NCBI RefSeq assembly: GCF_031769195.1
Contig: NZ_JAVHNP010000006.1
Location: 235,109 to 299,108, forward strand
Length of the DNA: 64,000 nucleotides
Source of the DNA: Vreelandella sp031769195
GTDB lineage: Bacteria; Pseudomonadota; Gammaproteobacteria; Pseudomonadales; Halomonadaceae
Direction of reading: 5' to 3'
The stretch's first letter is position 1, and every line of letters starts with the position of its first letter. The notes under the pieces were generated by a model. That model was not told where the DNA came from. It saw nothing but the letters and a program-made list of their open reading frames with translations, and made no database searches. Position numbers and translations under genes: made by a program. This document shows positions 7,884 to 15,558 of this stretch, piece after piece.

Positions 7884-9889
7884 AGGACGCGCTCTTCGGC
7901 AATTTCTACCCGGTTGCGACCGCTGCGCTTAGCCCGGTACATGGCCACATCTGCACGCCCCATCAGGGTTTTACAGCTGTCGCCGGGTTGCCAGATAGCG
8001 ACCCCGATACTCACCGTGATCGGCTGATCAAGGCCGTTCACATGCAGGGTCGCCACGAGGCTACGTAAGCGCTCAGCAAGCCCCACTGCGGCGTCCATAT
8101 CAGAGTGCGTCGCTAAGACAACAAACTCTTCGCCACCCCACCGGCCCAGGTGGTCGCAGCCACGCAGCGATGTCTCCACTAAGCGCGCCAGCGACACCAG
8201 CACCTCATCGCCGACGCTATGGCCGTGGGTATCGTTAATCTGTTTGAAGTGGTCCACATCAAACAGCAACAGTGCAAAGGCAGCGCCGTAACGCTTCGCA
8301 GCCACTAGCTCTGCATCAATTGCTTGCTCAATACGGTAGCGGTTCCATACCTGGGTTAACGGATCAAAGTGCGCCAACTGCTCTAAGCGCTGGTTAGCGG
8401 CCGCCAGCGCTTTGCGCTCTCGCTCCAGGTGCATATTGAGCGTGCTAATTTCATAGGCAGAAACGGCCAGCGTCAGGTCTTCTCCCAAGTCCATCACCGC
8501 GAGTCGCTCCACGCGCTGCCACGCTTCGCTTTTACCGACCACCTCTTCGCACCACGCAGCAGAAGGCGCCACCAGGACAGACGGAAGCGGCGCCGACGTG
8601 GGCTGCATCGCCCAGTACAGCGTTTCTACCTGCTCAGGTCGAAAGAACATCAGCCAACCACGCGCAGCGGGACTCATCGGCAGCGGCACGGCGAGAATAC
8701 CGCACTGGTCTGGCATGCTGAGCGATGCCGTGAGGGGCTCGTTGGCCACCCCGCGAGTGCACCAGGGGCCGCTATGCCGATGGGCTTTTTCCAGCCGTTT
8801 TACAAACTGACAAATAACCGGGGCAGCAGGCGTGTTGCCACTGGCCGAGACGCTTCCCTTGAGCCAGAGCGCAACACCGTGAGCACGAAACAGCGCACAC
8901 CAAGTCTCCGCTTGTTCACTCAACAGGTAGGCAGGACTTTGTGGTTCTATACGCGCATTGGCAGAGAGCACCAAGCTGTCTTGCACGCGCTGCAAGTAGC
9001 GCGCCTCCTGTCGAGCCCTGAGCAGCAGCAGCCGCTGAGTCGCCATCTGCACCAGCGTGCGTACCGCATCGCGTACGGGCGGTGCAACCGGATGAGGCGC
9101 AGCCGAGTGGCAAAACAGCAGCCCCCAAAGCCCCGTATCTCCTTGCATGGCAAGACTTAGCGCACCGCGCACACCTAGCTGCTGTAAATAACGCTGCCTG
9201 GCTGGTGCCGGGGCACGTAAAAAGCAGTGGCGCAGATCTACATTCCCCTCGGGGGTATACACCACCGGCTTTTCGACAGGCGCATTCACATCATAAATAA
9301 GCCGCACCGGATGGCGCTCATAGGCGCGCCGAAGGGCAACGGGGAAGTCGCTGGCAGGAAACCGCTGGCCCAATAGCGCCGGCAGATGCCCTCCCTGCGC
9401 TTCCGCCACAATTAAGCCATGCCAATCGCTATCAAAATGACACACCGAGACACGGTCATGGCCGGTCAGTTGCTGTACTGCGGCCACCAGATAGTCCAGC
9501 AGCTCTTCTTGATGGGTCGCTTCTGCTAAGCGCATGAGCCGCTCGTTAACCGTCCCCAGCAAGCGTCGCTTGCCTAGCGGGTTGAGCGGCTCAATTTCGA
9601 CAATGACATGGTGCTCATTGCGATAGGCATTTAGCTGAAATCGCGTCTGCGTGTGGGGACGACTAAATGCCAGTGGGCTGGCTAGCCGCTGTTGACCGTG
9701 TAGCTCATGACGTAAGCGCTGGCTTAAACGCTTACCCAAAACGCTGGCAGGCGTCAGCACGTGACCAGCGGAATCTGCCATGCCAAGCAGTTTGGTTAGA
9801 TGGGGGCTGGCCGCTTGGATGTGCTTACTCTCGGCATCGAGCACCATAACGGCGCCAAACGATTGAAGTAGCGAGTGATGCTTCGACAC
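7880..9889 (-). CDS. Phytochrome-like PAS-GAF-PHY-GGDEF diguanylate cyclase, apparently chromophore-less
   Basis: 669 residues. The N-terminal third resembles the PAS-GAF core of phytochromes (SFGAVMVLDAESKHI; GQRFPASDFPVALRRAY; RLIYDVNAPV; LWGLLFCHS), a PHY-like middle follows, then a coiled helix and a C-terminal GGDEF domain. GGEEF sits at about residues 585-589 with an inhibitory-site RGCD upstream, so cyclase activity and product feedback are expected. The chromophore sites look lost: no cysteine precedes the PAS segment, and the GAF Cys-His pair of cyanobacterial phytochromes aligns with Ala-Arg (APARQRYL). The GTG start at 9889 has GAGG 8 bases ahead. It lies 23 bp downstream of motD, probably in the same transcript. 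Confidence 0.85.
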   Translation of the reverse strand: MSKHHSLLQSFGAVMVLDAESKHIQAASPHLTKLLGMADSAGHVLTPASVLGKRLSQRLRHELHGQQRLASPLAFSRPHTQTRFQLNAYRNEHHVIVEIEPLNPLGKRRLLGTVNERLMRLAEATHQEELLDYLVAAVQQLTGHDRVSVCHFDSDWHGLIVAEAQGGHLPALLGQRFPASDFPVALRRAYERHPVRLIYDVNAPVEKPVVYTPEGNVDLRHCFLRAPAPARQRYLQQLGVRGALSLAMQGDTGLWGLLFCHSAAPHPVAPPVRDAVRTLVQMATQRLLLLRARQEARYLQRVQDSLVLSANARIEPQSPAYLLSEQAETWCALFRAHGVALWLKGSVSASGNTPAAPVICQFVKRLEKAHRHSGPWCTRGVANEPLTASLSMPDQCGILAVPLPMSPAARGWLMFFRPEQVETLYWAMQPTSAPLPSVLVAPSAAWCEEVVGKSEAWQRVERLAVMDLGEDLTLAVSAYEISTLNMHLERERKALAAANQRLEQLAHFDPLTQVWNRYRIEQAIDAELVAAKRYGAAFALLLFDVDHFKQINDTHGHSVGDEVLVSLARLVETSLRGCDHLGRWGGEEFVVLATHSDMDAAVGLAERLRSLVATLHVNGLDQPITVSIGVAIWQPGDSCKTLMGRADVAMYRAKRSGRNRVEIAEERVL

Positions 9890-9912
9890 GAAGATAGCCT
9901 CGAGATATGTCT

Positions 9913-10584
9913 TTACCCCTCGACCTGCTGCCTTAGCAACAGTTCAACGCGCCGGTTGGCTGCTCGCCCTTCCGAGGTAGCGTTACTTTCCATGGGTTGG
10001 GTGTCAGCGTAACCGACCGCCCGCATACGTGAAATGGCAATGCCTTGCCGCTCTAATTGGCGCACGACCGCAATGGCACGCCCTACCGAGAGCTCCCAGT
10101 TCGATGGGAACCGCGCCGTCGCAATCGGCCGATTATCGGTATGGCCTTCAACGGAAATTTGACCATCAAAGGACGCTAGCACTGAAGAGAGTCGTTCTAA
10201 CACAACTTGCCCCTGGGGCGTTAGCACATCGTTACCGCTGGGAAACAAAAGGCTGTCATCGATGCGCAGCGTCACGCCCTCCTGGCCCTGAGAGACGCTG
10301 ACACCGGGGATATCTAGCCTCGCCATTTGTGGCTGCAAACCATCGTGCCGGGGATGAATACCGGTGGCTAAGCTGGCCAGTGGCAACGAAGTCGCCGCGC
10401 TGGCAGCCCCCATGGCATCACCAACGCGAGTGTCTCCACCCCCTGAAGGCGTTAACGCTAACAGCAGTACAAACAGCGTAATCAGCAGCGTGAGAACATC
10501 TAAGTAGCTGGTTAGCCAGCTTTCATCGCTCTCAATGGCGGCGGCAGGCAGCTCAAGGGCATGACGCGAATCCCGATCAAGCAT
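9913..10584 (-). CDS. motD: MotD/MotB-type flagellar stator subunit (second stator)
   Basis: A 223-residue B-type stator subunit: one transmembrane helix (about residues 25-46) with the ion-conducting aspartate at residue 29 (SYLDVLTLL), a short linker, then an OmpA-like peptidoglycan-binding domain (VEGHTDNRPI...PSNWELSVGRA). It should pair with the upstream A-subunit, 4 bp away, to form an inner-membrane ion channel anchored to the cell wall. It is shorter than the MotB at 30160-31182 and more like Pseudomonas MotD. It is the second of two complete stator sets in the window. Confidence 0.9.
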   Translation of the reverse strand: MLDRDSRHALELPAAAIESDESWLTSYLDVLTLLITLFVLLLALTPSGGGDTRVGDAMGAASAATSLPLASLATGIHPRHDGLQPQMARLDIPGVSVSQGQEGVTLRIDDSLLFPSGNDVLTPQGQVVLERLSSVLASFDGQISVEGHTDNRPIATARFPSNWELSVGRAIAVVRQLERQGIAISRMRAVGYADTQPMESNATSEGRAANRRVELLLRQQVEG

Positions 10585-10588
10585 GGCG

Positions 10589-11404
10589 CTACCCTTTTAG
10601 TGCAGAGCCAACATCAGGCCGCGGCTTCACTCGGTCATCGCGGATTTCGTCGTGATAGTTGGCCACAAAGGAGTTCAGCGTCTCTTCAATGAACGAGGGC
10701 AGACGGCGCTTGGTAATCAGTGAAATACCTTCGAGCACCATGTTCATGGTAATCAAGCGCTCTTCTGTACGGCGCTCCAGCTTGACCGCAATTGGTTTGA
10801 ACACCAAGTTCGCCAGCAAAATACCGTAGAACGTGGTCAACAGCGCCACCGCCATACGCGGCCCAATTACCTGCAGATCGCCTGCATCCATGACTTCTAA
10901 CATATTGACCAACCCTACCAGGGTGCCAATCATGCCAAAGGCCGGCGCGTAGGTCGCCATGGTGCGAAAAATCTGCGCTTCCGCATGCTCTCGGGCCTTC
11001 AAGCGCGCGATGCGCCAGCGCAGCATGTCAAAAATCTCATCCTCTTTAGTGTTGGCAATCACTAATTGGATACCGGTGCGTAAAAACGGATTGCGGGTGT
11101 GCTCAAGCTCGCGCTCAACCGCCCGCACGTCGCCTTTGAACCACAGCCGAGACATGGAGACCAGCTCGTTGATGTCGTCACGAACATAGGTATTTTCACG
11201 GCGAAACACCAACCCCACCAAACGTACAACGCGCAGCACTTCTTTCAGCGGATAGCTGATGAACGTCGCGGCGAGCGTGCCTGTAATAACGATGGCGAGT
11301 CCCGGTAAATTGATAAAGCTTTCGGGCGACTCGGCGGTAAAGAACAGCACGCTTACCAGCAGCAACATGCTGGCAAAGATACCGATCAGCGTAGATGGGT
11401 TCAT
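10589..11404 (-). CDS. motC: MotC/MotA-type flagellar stator subunit (second stator)
   Basis: A 271-residue A-type stator subunit with four predicted membrane helices: two at the N-terminus (LIGIFASMLLLVSVLFF; LAIVITGTLAATFISY) and two in the second half (ATYAPAFGMIGTLVGLVNM, containing the conserved channel proline; VALLTTFYGILLANLVF). The cytoplasmic loop between them contacts FliG. The ATG at 11404 is chosen because AAGGAG lies 6 bases upstream; the preceding in-frame TTG is less likely. It lies 39 bp after fliA, so the stator may be transcribed with fliA. Confidence 0.9.
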   Translation of the reverse strand: MNPSTLIGIFASMLLLVSVLFFTAESPESFINLPGLAIVITGTLAATFISYPLKEVLRVVRLVGLVFRRENTYVRDDINELVSMSRLWFKGDVRAVERELEHTRNPFLRTGIQLVIANTKEDEIFDMLRWRIARLKAREHAEAQIFRTMATYAPAFGMIGTLVGLVNMLEVMDAGDLQVIGPRMAVALLTTFYGILLANLVFKPIAVKLERRTEERLITMNMVLEGISLITKRRLPSFIEETLNSFVANYHDEIRDDRVKPRPDVGSALKG

Positions 11405-11443
11405 CAACGGCTCCTTGCCGGTTATGGGTAGTCAAAAAAAGCG

Positions 11444-12145
11444 TTAATCGTGTTCATGCAAACGGGCACGCAGACGGCTCACAGCCTGGCTGTGCAGCTG
11501 GGAGACCCGTGACTCGGTGACACCTAACACGGCACCCACTTCTTTTAAGTTCATCTCTTCTTGGTAGTACAGTGCCATAAGTAGTTTTTCACGCTCGGGC
11601 AGCGCCTCAATGGCGTCGATCAATGTTTGCCGCTGCTGTGCGTCCAACAGTTGATCAAAGAGGCGATTGCCAGCGTCGTCTCCTGCTGGCTCACCACCAT
11701 CGGCCACTAGCTCTTCAAACGGCAACAGCTGCCCGCTATTGGTGTCGTTAAGCAGTTGCTGGTACTCGCTCAGTGGCATCTCAAGCTCCCGCGCCACTTC
11801 TCCCTCTTCCGGTGGGCGCCCAAGCTGCTGCTCCAAACGCCTCACCGCATCGTCCACTGCGCGAGCGGAGCGGCGCACACTACGGGGTAGCCAGTCTCGA
11901 GTGCGCAGCTCATCCATCATGGCGCCGCGAATCCGCTGGCTCGCAAAGGTGGCAAATGTGGCTCCTTGTGCGGCATCAAAGCGGCCGAGCGCTTCCAGCA
12001 GCCCTACCATCCCTGCCTGGATCAGATCATCAAGTTCAATACTCGCGGGCAACCTTACCTGTAGCGTTAAGGCCTGACGTCTCACCAGTGGCATGTATTG
12101 CGTTAACAGCTCACTCTGTTTGATCCTGCCTTGTGCTGTATACAT
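11444..12145 (-). CDS. fliA: FliA, flagellar sigma factor sigma28
   Basis: A 233-residue alternative sigma factor for late flagellar genes. Region 2 (MPLVRRQALTLQ; ELDDLIQAGMVGLLEAL; FATFASQRIRGAMMDELR), region 3 and region 4 (ALPEREKLLMALYYQEE; LKEVGAVLGVTESRVSQLHSQA) are all present. FlgM (62282-62548) should inhibit it until hook completion. Four matching promoter sites exist in this window. In many polar flagellates fliA follows fleN; here it follows flhE. Confidence 0.95.
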   Translation of the reverse strand: MYTAQGRIKQSELLTQYMPLVRRQALTLQVRLPASIELDDLIQAGMVGLLEALGRFDAAQGATFATFASQRIRGAMMDELRTRDWLPRSVRRSARAVDDAVRRLEQQLGRPPEEGEVARELEMPLSEYQQLLNDTNSGQLLPFEELVADGGEPAGDDAGNRLFDQLLDAQQRQTLIDAIEALPEREKLLMALYYQEEMNLKEVGAVLGVTESRVSQLHSQAVSRLRARLHEHD

Positions 12146-12171
12146 CCTCGTGCCTCGCGGCTAAACGACCT

Positions 12172-12624
12172 TTACTGATAGTTCACTATCACCTGTAACC
12201 CTTGTACGCGCACCGGGCGTTGGCCTGGCGACAGCGCAAACCGAAAGTGCAGCGGCGCGTTCGCCAGCATCCCTTCCAGCGCCGTGGTACTGCCACGCAT
12301 CCCTGACAGTGCCACACAGCGCTCAGGATGACACAGCCAGGCGTTGACAGGCGTGCTGGGCGGGAACTCAAAACGCCATTGAATTCGCGACAGCGTTGCA
12401 TGGTTAAGCGCAACGCCCGCGGGTGGCAGTATCGCTTGACTGTTGCTGGTGCGGTCACTCATTGCCACCATCACACCCGGTGCTTGGCTGGTCCAACTAC
12501 CTGGGGCCGCCTGTACGCCAAGCGTTGCCATGGCCACACTTAGCGTGACTGCGACGCAGCTCACTCTTTTTACTGTCAGCAACTTTACGATTTTTATCAA
12601 CGTCTGTAAGGCATACGGCATCAT
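12172..12624 (-). CDS. flhE: FlhE-like periplasmic flagellar protein
   Basis: About 150 residues with a hydrophobic export segment (CVAVTLSVAMATLGVQA) and a likely cleavage before APGSW. The mature part (GSW..., LPPAG, RIQWRF, LCHPERCVALSG, LHFRFAL) fits FlhE, the small periplasmic protein encoded after flhBA in enterobacteria and implicated in preventing proton leak through the flagellar export gate. Two cysteines seven residues apart match the family disulfide. The start is uncertain: an ATG at 12624 has a weak AGG nearby, an ATG lies at 12654, and a GTG just before the signal segment could also serve. It is separated from flhA by flhF and a short gene. Confidence 0.75.
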   Translation of the reverse strand: MMPYALQTLIKIVKLLTVKRVSCVAVTLSVAMATLGVQAAPGSWTSQAPGVMVAMSDRTSNSQAILPPAGVALNHATLSRIQWRFEFPPSTPVNAWLCHPERCVALSGMRGSTTALEGMLANAPLHFRFALSPGQRPVRVQGLQVIVNYQ

Positions 12625-12714
12625 ACGTTGGTACCTATGTGCATCATTACCCATTTACGCAATCGGTCGTCTTCACACTGATGACGAAGGCCCCTATCAC
12701 CAAGGTGCCCATGG

Positions 12715-13314
12715 CTACCGCGCTAGCAGCAGCAGTTCAATGTCCAAATAGTGGGCCGCGGCATCGCGTAAGTTATCCAGCAGCCCCTGACGCGGCAGAT
12801 GGGGCTCGTGTAGCGCCAGCAGCCGCGTTGGACCGCCGTTTTCTCGCAGCTGCCGCAATACGCGATACATAGTGGCAAAGGCATCCGCATCACTACTTAC
12901 CCACAGCGCCCAACGAGAGTGATGCTGGGCAAGTGTCGCCAGTGATGGCGAGTCCGCCATGACGATCTGAAGTTCCCAATCCTGCGGGTCGCCCGCCCAC
13001 TGGCGTCCTAATGCCGACCACTGACCTAATCGTCCACGCACTTTATCTACCTGAGCAGCGCCGGCATGTGGCAGCCCCACCACTACCAGCGGCCGAGTCG
13101 GCCGTGGCGGAACCACCGTGGTCGGCTCAGCGGCGGCGGCTACCGTTGGGGCCATCGCTTCTTGCGTATACGCCTTGGCATCCTGCTCGGAAATCGCAGC
13201 GGCGGGGGCTACCTCGTCACTGGCAACGTCTTGGCTGGCGTCCTCCGTACCCCGCTGCTGGCGCTGTAAATCGGCCCACTTACGCAGGCCCGCCGCTTGA
13301 TCCTGGCTACTCAT
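12715..13314 (-). CDS. FlhG/FleN-locus protein without a P-loop; divergent FlhG-like or unknown
   Basis: 199 residues, starting inside the flhF stop (ATGA overlap 13311-13314), so translation is coupled to FlhF. The first 75 residues are Ala/Pro-rich and probably disordered. The rest begins RPLVVVGLPHAG, where a ParA/MinD family member would have GKGGVGKT, so it has no Walker A motif. The last 70 residues (LWVSSDADAFATMYRVLRQL; PTRLLALHEP; YLDIELLLL) resemble by eye the C-terminal part of FleN/FlhG (VxDE-T-AYxLIKLL; G-TRxxxL; FLDVxL). This suggests a reduced, ATPase-dead FlhG, but the similarity is weak and the protein could be unrelated. Confidence 0.5.
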   Translation of the reverse strand: MSSQDQAAGLRKWADLQRQQRGTEDASQDVASDEVAPAAAISEQDAKAYTQEAMAPTVAAAAEPTTVVPPRPTRPLVVVGLPHAGAAQVDKVRGRLGQWSALGRQWAGDPQDWELQIVMADSPSLATLAQHHSRWALWVSSDADAFATMYRVLRQLRENGGPTRLLALHEPHLPRQGLLDNLRDAAAHYLDIELLLLAR

Positions 13315-15506
13315 ATCACGCCCTCGCGGCTAACGCTGCCTAGCTGACGTATCGCATCTCGAGCCATCAAAACATGCACTAACGCATCAAGCAGCGCCGT
13401 ATCACGTCGTTTACGCTGAGTACCCAGCAAACGCAACAGGTCTGATCTTAGCGCTTGTGCCGTTTCATCCTCAGCCGTATCTAAGTGCCCAGCCACCGCC
13501 GCTGCGCCACTGGCCATCAGCAGACGCAGCTCGCTACTGACATTGCCACCATCCGCCTCTTTTAGCTGTTGCCAGGCGCGTTTGGTTAACGCAGCCAAGC
13601 CGTCACTCTGTAGCTGTGTTACTAGTAGAGTAAGGACATCGCTTCCCAGGCGAGCAGGCGTCAGCCAGTAGCGTCGCACGACTCGTTTCGACGTTTCAGG
13701 GTCGAGAACATCGCCCACCCAGGCCAATACCTCGTTACCCGAGGTGTCCTGGGCTTCCACATAGGCAGTGGATAGACGCACGCCCTGCCCACGAAAGCGC
13801 ACACTAACACTGTGGCTCAACGTGCTGTCTTGAAACAGCGAGCGTAGGGTATGACGTTCGCCTTGGCAGTGTACGCGCTGACTGGCGGGCACCGCGCTGA
13901 CCCAGGTCAGGTGTTGATCCGTTAACCAGGCAACCGCGTCCGGTTCCGGCAGCGCAGGCAGTAAATGAACGGCGATATCCGCCGAGCAGCGCGCTAAGCG
14001 GGGCTGCCACCCTGCCGGTTGGCGATGCTGTAAACGAGTCAACGCTAGCCACGCGCCTTGGTCATTAAGCGCCACATCCGGCATTGACCAATCGCAGCCG
14101 CGCTCATTACGTCGGGGCGACCACACCATGCCCATCGCATCATGGGTAGCGTCGGCTCCGGTTAACAGCTCATCAAGGCGCTGGTCCTGCACAATGCTGG
14201 GTAACGCGGCAATATCCCACGCGGCTTCTAAACGGTAAAAGTCGGCGATCCGCTGGCGTAAACGAGTTAACACAGAGGAGAGCCTGCGCCCTTGGCCTAA
14301 CACATCTCGCGACCAGCGTGGCAAGCTGACCGGCGCCGGAGCTGACCGCTCACTGCTCGAAGCACTCGCCGAGAGCGCTTGGTCTATCAGTGCTTGAGGC
14401 GTGGCCACCGCCATATCTTCCGGCACCTGCTGCCCATAGGAGCCAAACAATACGCGCATGCCGTGGCGCATGACGATATCCAGCACAGGGGCCAGCCGTC
14501 CGGCTTCGTCCTGCTTGGTAATAATGCAGTCATCCAACTCTGCGCCAGCGGCGCGTGCGGCCTGGCGGTAGCGCAGCACCACCTCTTCAAGCGTTTCCGG
14601 CTGGCTGGCGGCATTCAGCAGCAGCACCAAGCGCACGGTTGACTGGCCACCCTGCAAATGGGCGATTTGCTCAATCACTCGCTGATCCCGCTGGCTCATG
14701 CCCACGGTATCGATGATGACCCACTGTTTACCCTGTAGCCGCCCCACCAGCTCATCAATGGGTTGCTCAATATCCAGCGCATACATAGGGGTATCCAGCA
14801 GACGTGCGTAAATTCGCAGCTGCTCATGGGCACCAATCCGGAAGCTGTCTGTTGTCACCAGCGCCACCGGGCGTGTGCCGTGGCGCATGACAAAACGCGC
14901 GGCCAGCTTGGCCGTCGTGGTGGTTTTGCCCACGCCGGTGGGGCCCACCAGCGCCACAATGCCGGTTTGATCAAAGAAACTGGCTTCGTGTTGCAACACC
15001 TTCAAACGCGCCATTAGCTGCTCCCGCAGCCACGTCATTGCAGCGTCGCTATTGCCCTCTAGCGACATAAGCGCATCGGGCAACGCTTCTAAGATCTCAC
15101 TGCTGAGCTCTGCGCTAAAGCCGACCCGCGCTAGCAGTTGCTGCAACTGCTCATAGGTAGTTTGGGTGCCACGTTGAGCGTCAGAAGTAGGTTGGCGGCG
15201 GGAGAGCAGCTCACGCATATCCTGCATCTCACGCAGCAGTCGCTCACTCATCGCTTCTAAGGGGTCAGGCTGCTTGGGCAGCGCGAACGCAGTGGCTGGG
15301 GCCGCCTCCTGGCGGGGCGGTTCAACCGGCGCAGTGGTTGCGGGGGAAGGATCGAACTGATCCACAGCATCATCAGCCATGGCAAGAATTTCAACACCGC
15401 CTTCGGTACGGCGGTTAGCGACGATCAGTGCGTCATCACCGAGGACTTCGCGCACTTGGCGCATTACGTCGCGGCTATTTGCTCCGACAAAACGTCTAAC
15501 GCTCAT
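13311..15506 (-). CDS. flhF: FlhF, SRP-type GTPase of flagellar placement, with long C-terminal extension
   Basis: 731 residues. The N-terminal B-domain start (MSVRRFVGANSRDVMRQVRE) and the NG GTPase domain (about 90-380) are canonical: G1 GPTGVGKTTTTAK, DSFRIGAHEQL, G3 DTVGMSQRD, G4 TKQDE. FlhF sets the position of new flagella in polarly flagellated bacteria. Normal family members are about 360-480 residues, but this one continues for some 340 residues after the GTPase domain. The extra part has no recognisable motif, although its reading frame and base composition match the rest. It is placed between flhA and the FlhG-like gene, whose start overlaps its stop. Confidence 0.9.
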   Translation of the reverse strand: MSVRRFVGANSRDVMRQVREVLGDDALIVANRRTEGGVEILAMADDAVDQFDPSPATTAPVEPPRQEAAPATAFALPKQPDPLEAMSERLLREMQDMRELLSRRQPTSDAQRGTQTTYEQLQQLLARVGFSAELSSEILEALPDALMSLEGNSDAAMTWLREQLMARLKVLQHEASFFDQTGIVALVGPTGVGKTTTTAKLAARFVMRHGTRPVALVTTDSFRIGAHEQLRIYARLLDTPMYALDIEQPIDELVGRLQGKQWVIIDTVGMSQRDQRVIEQIAHLQGGQSTVRLVLLLNAASQPETLEEVVLRYRQAARAAGAELDDCIITKQDEAGRLAPVLDIVMRHGMRVLFGSYGQQVPEDMAVATPQALIDQALSASASSSERSAPAPVSLPRWSRDVLGQGRRLSSVLTRLRQRIADFYRLEAAWDIAALPSIVQDQRLDELLTGADATHDAMGMVWSPRRNERGCDWSMPDVALNDQGAWLALTRLQHRQPAGWQPRLARCSADIAVHLLPALPEPDAVAWLTDQHLTWVSAVPASQRVHCQGERHTLRSLFQDSTLSHSVSVRFRGQGVRLSTAYVEAQDTSGNEVLAWVGDVLDPETSKRVVRRYWLTPARLGSDVLTLLVTQLQSDGLAALTKRAWQQLKEADGGNVSSELRLLMASGAAAVAGHLDTAEDETAQALRSDLLRLLGTQRKRRDTALLDALVHVLMARDAIRQLGSVSREGVI

Positions 15507-15558
15507 GTTTCACCTGTTACCAAAACGTATAAGGCGGCGACCCTAAGGAGCAAGGCCA

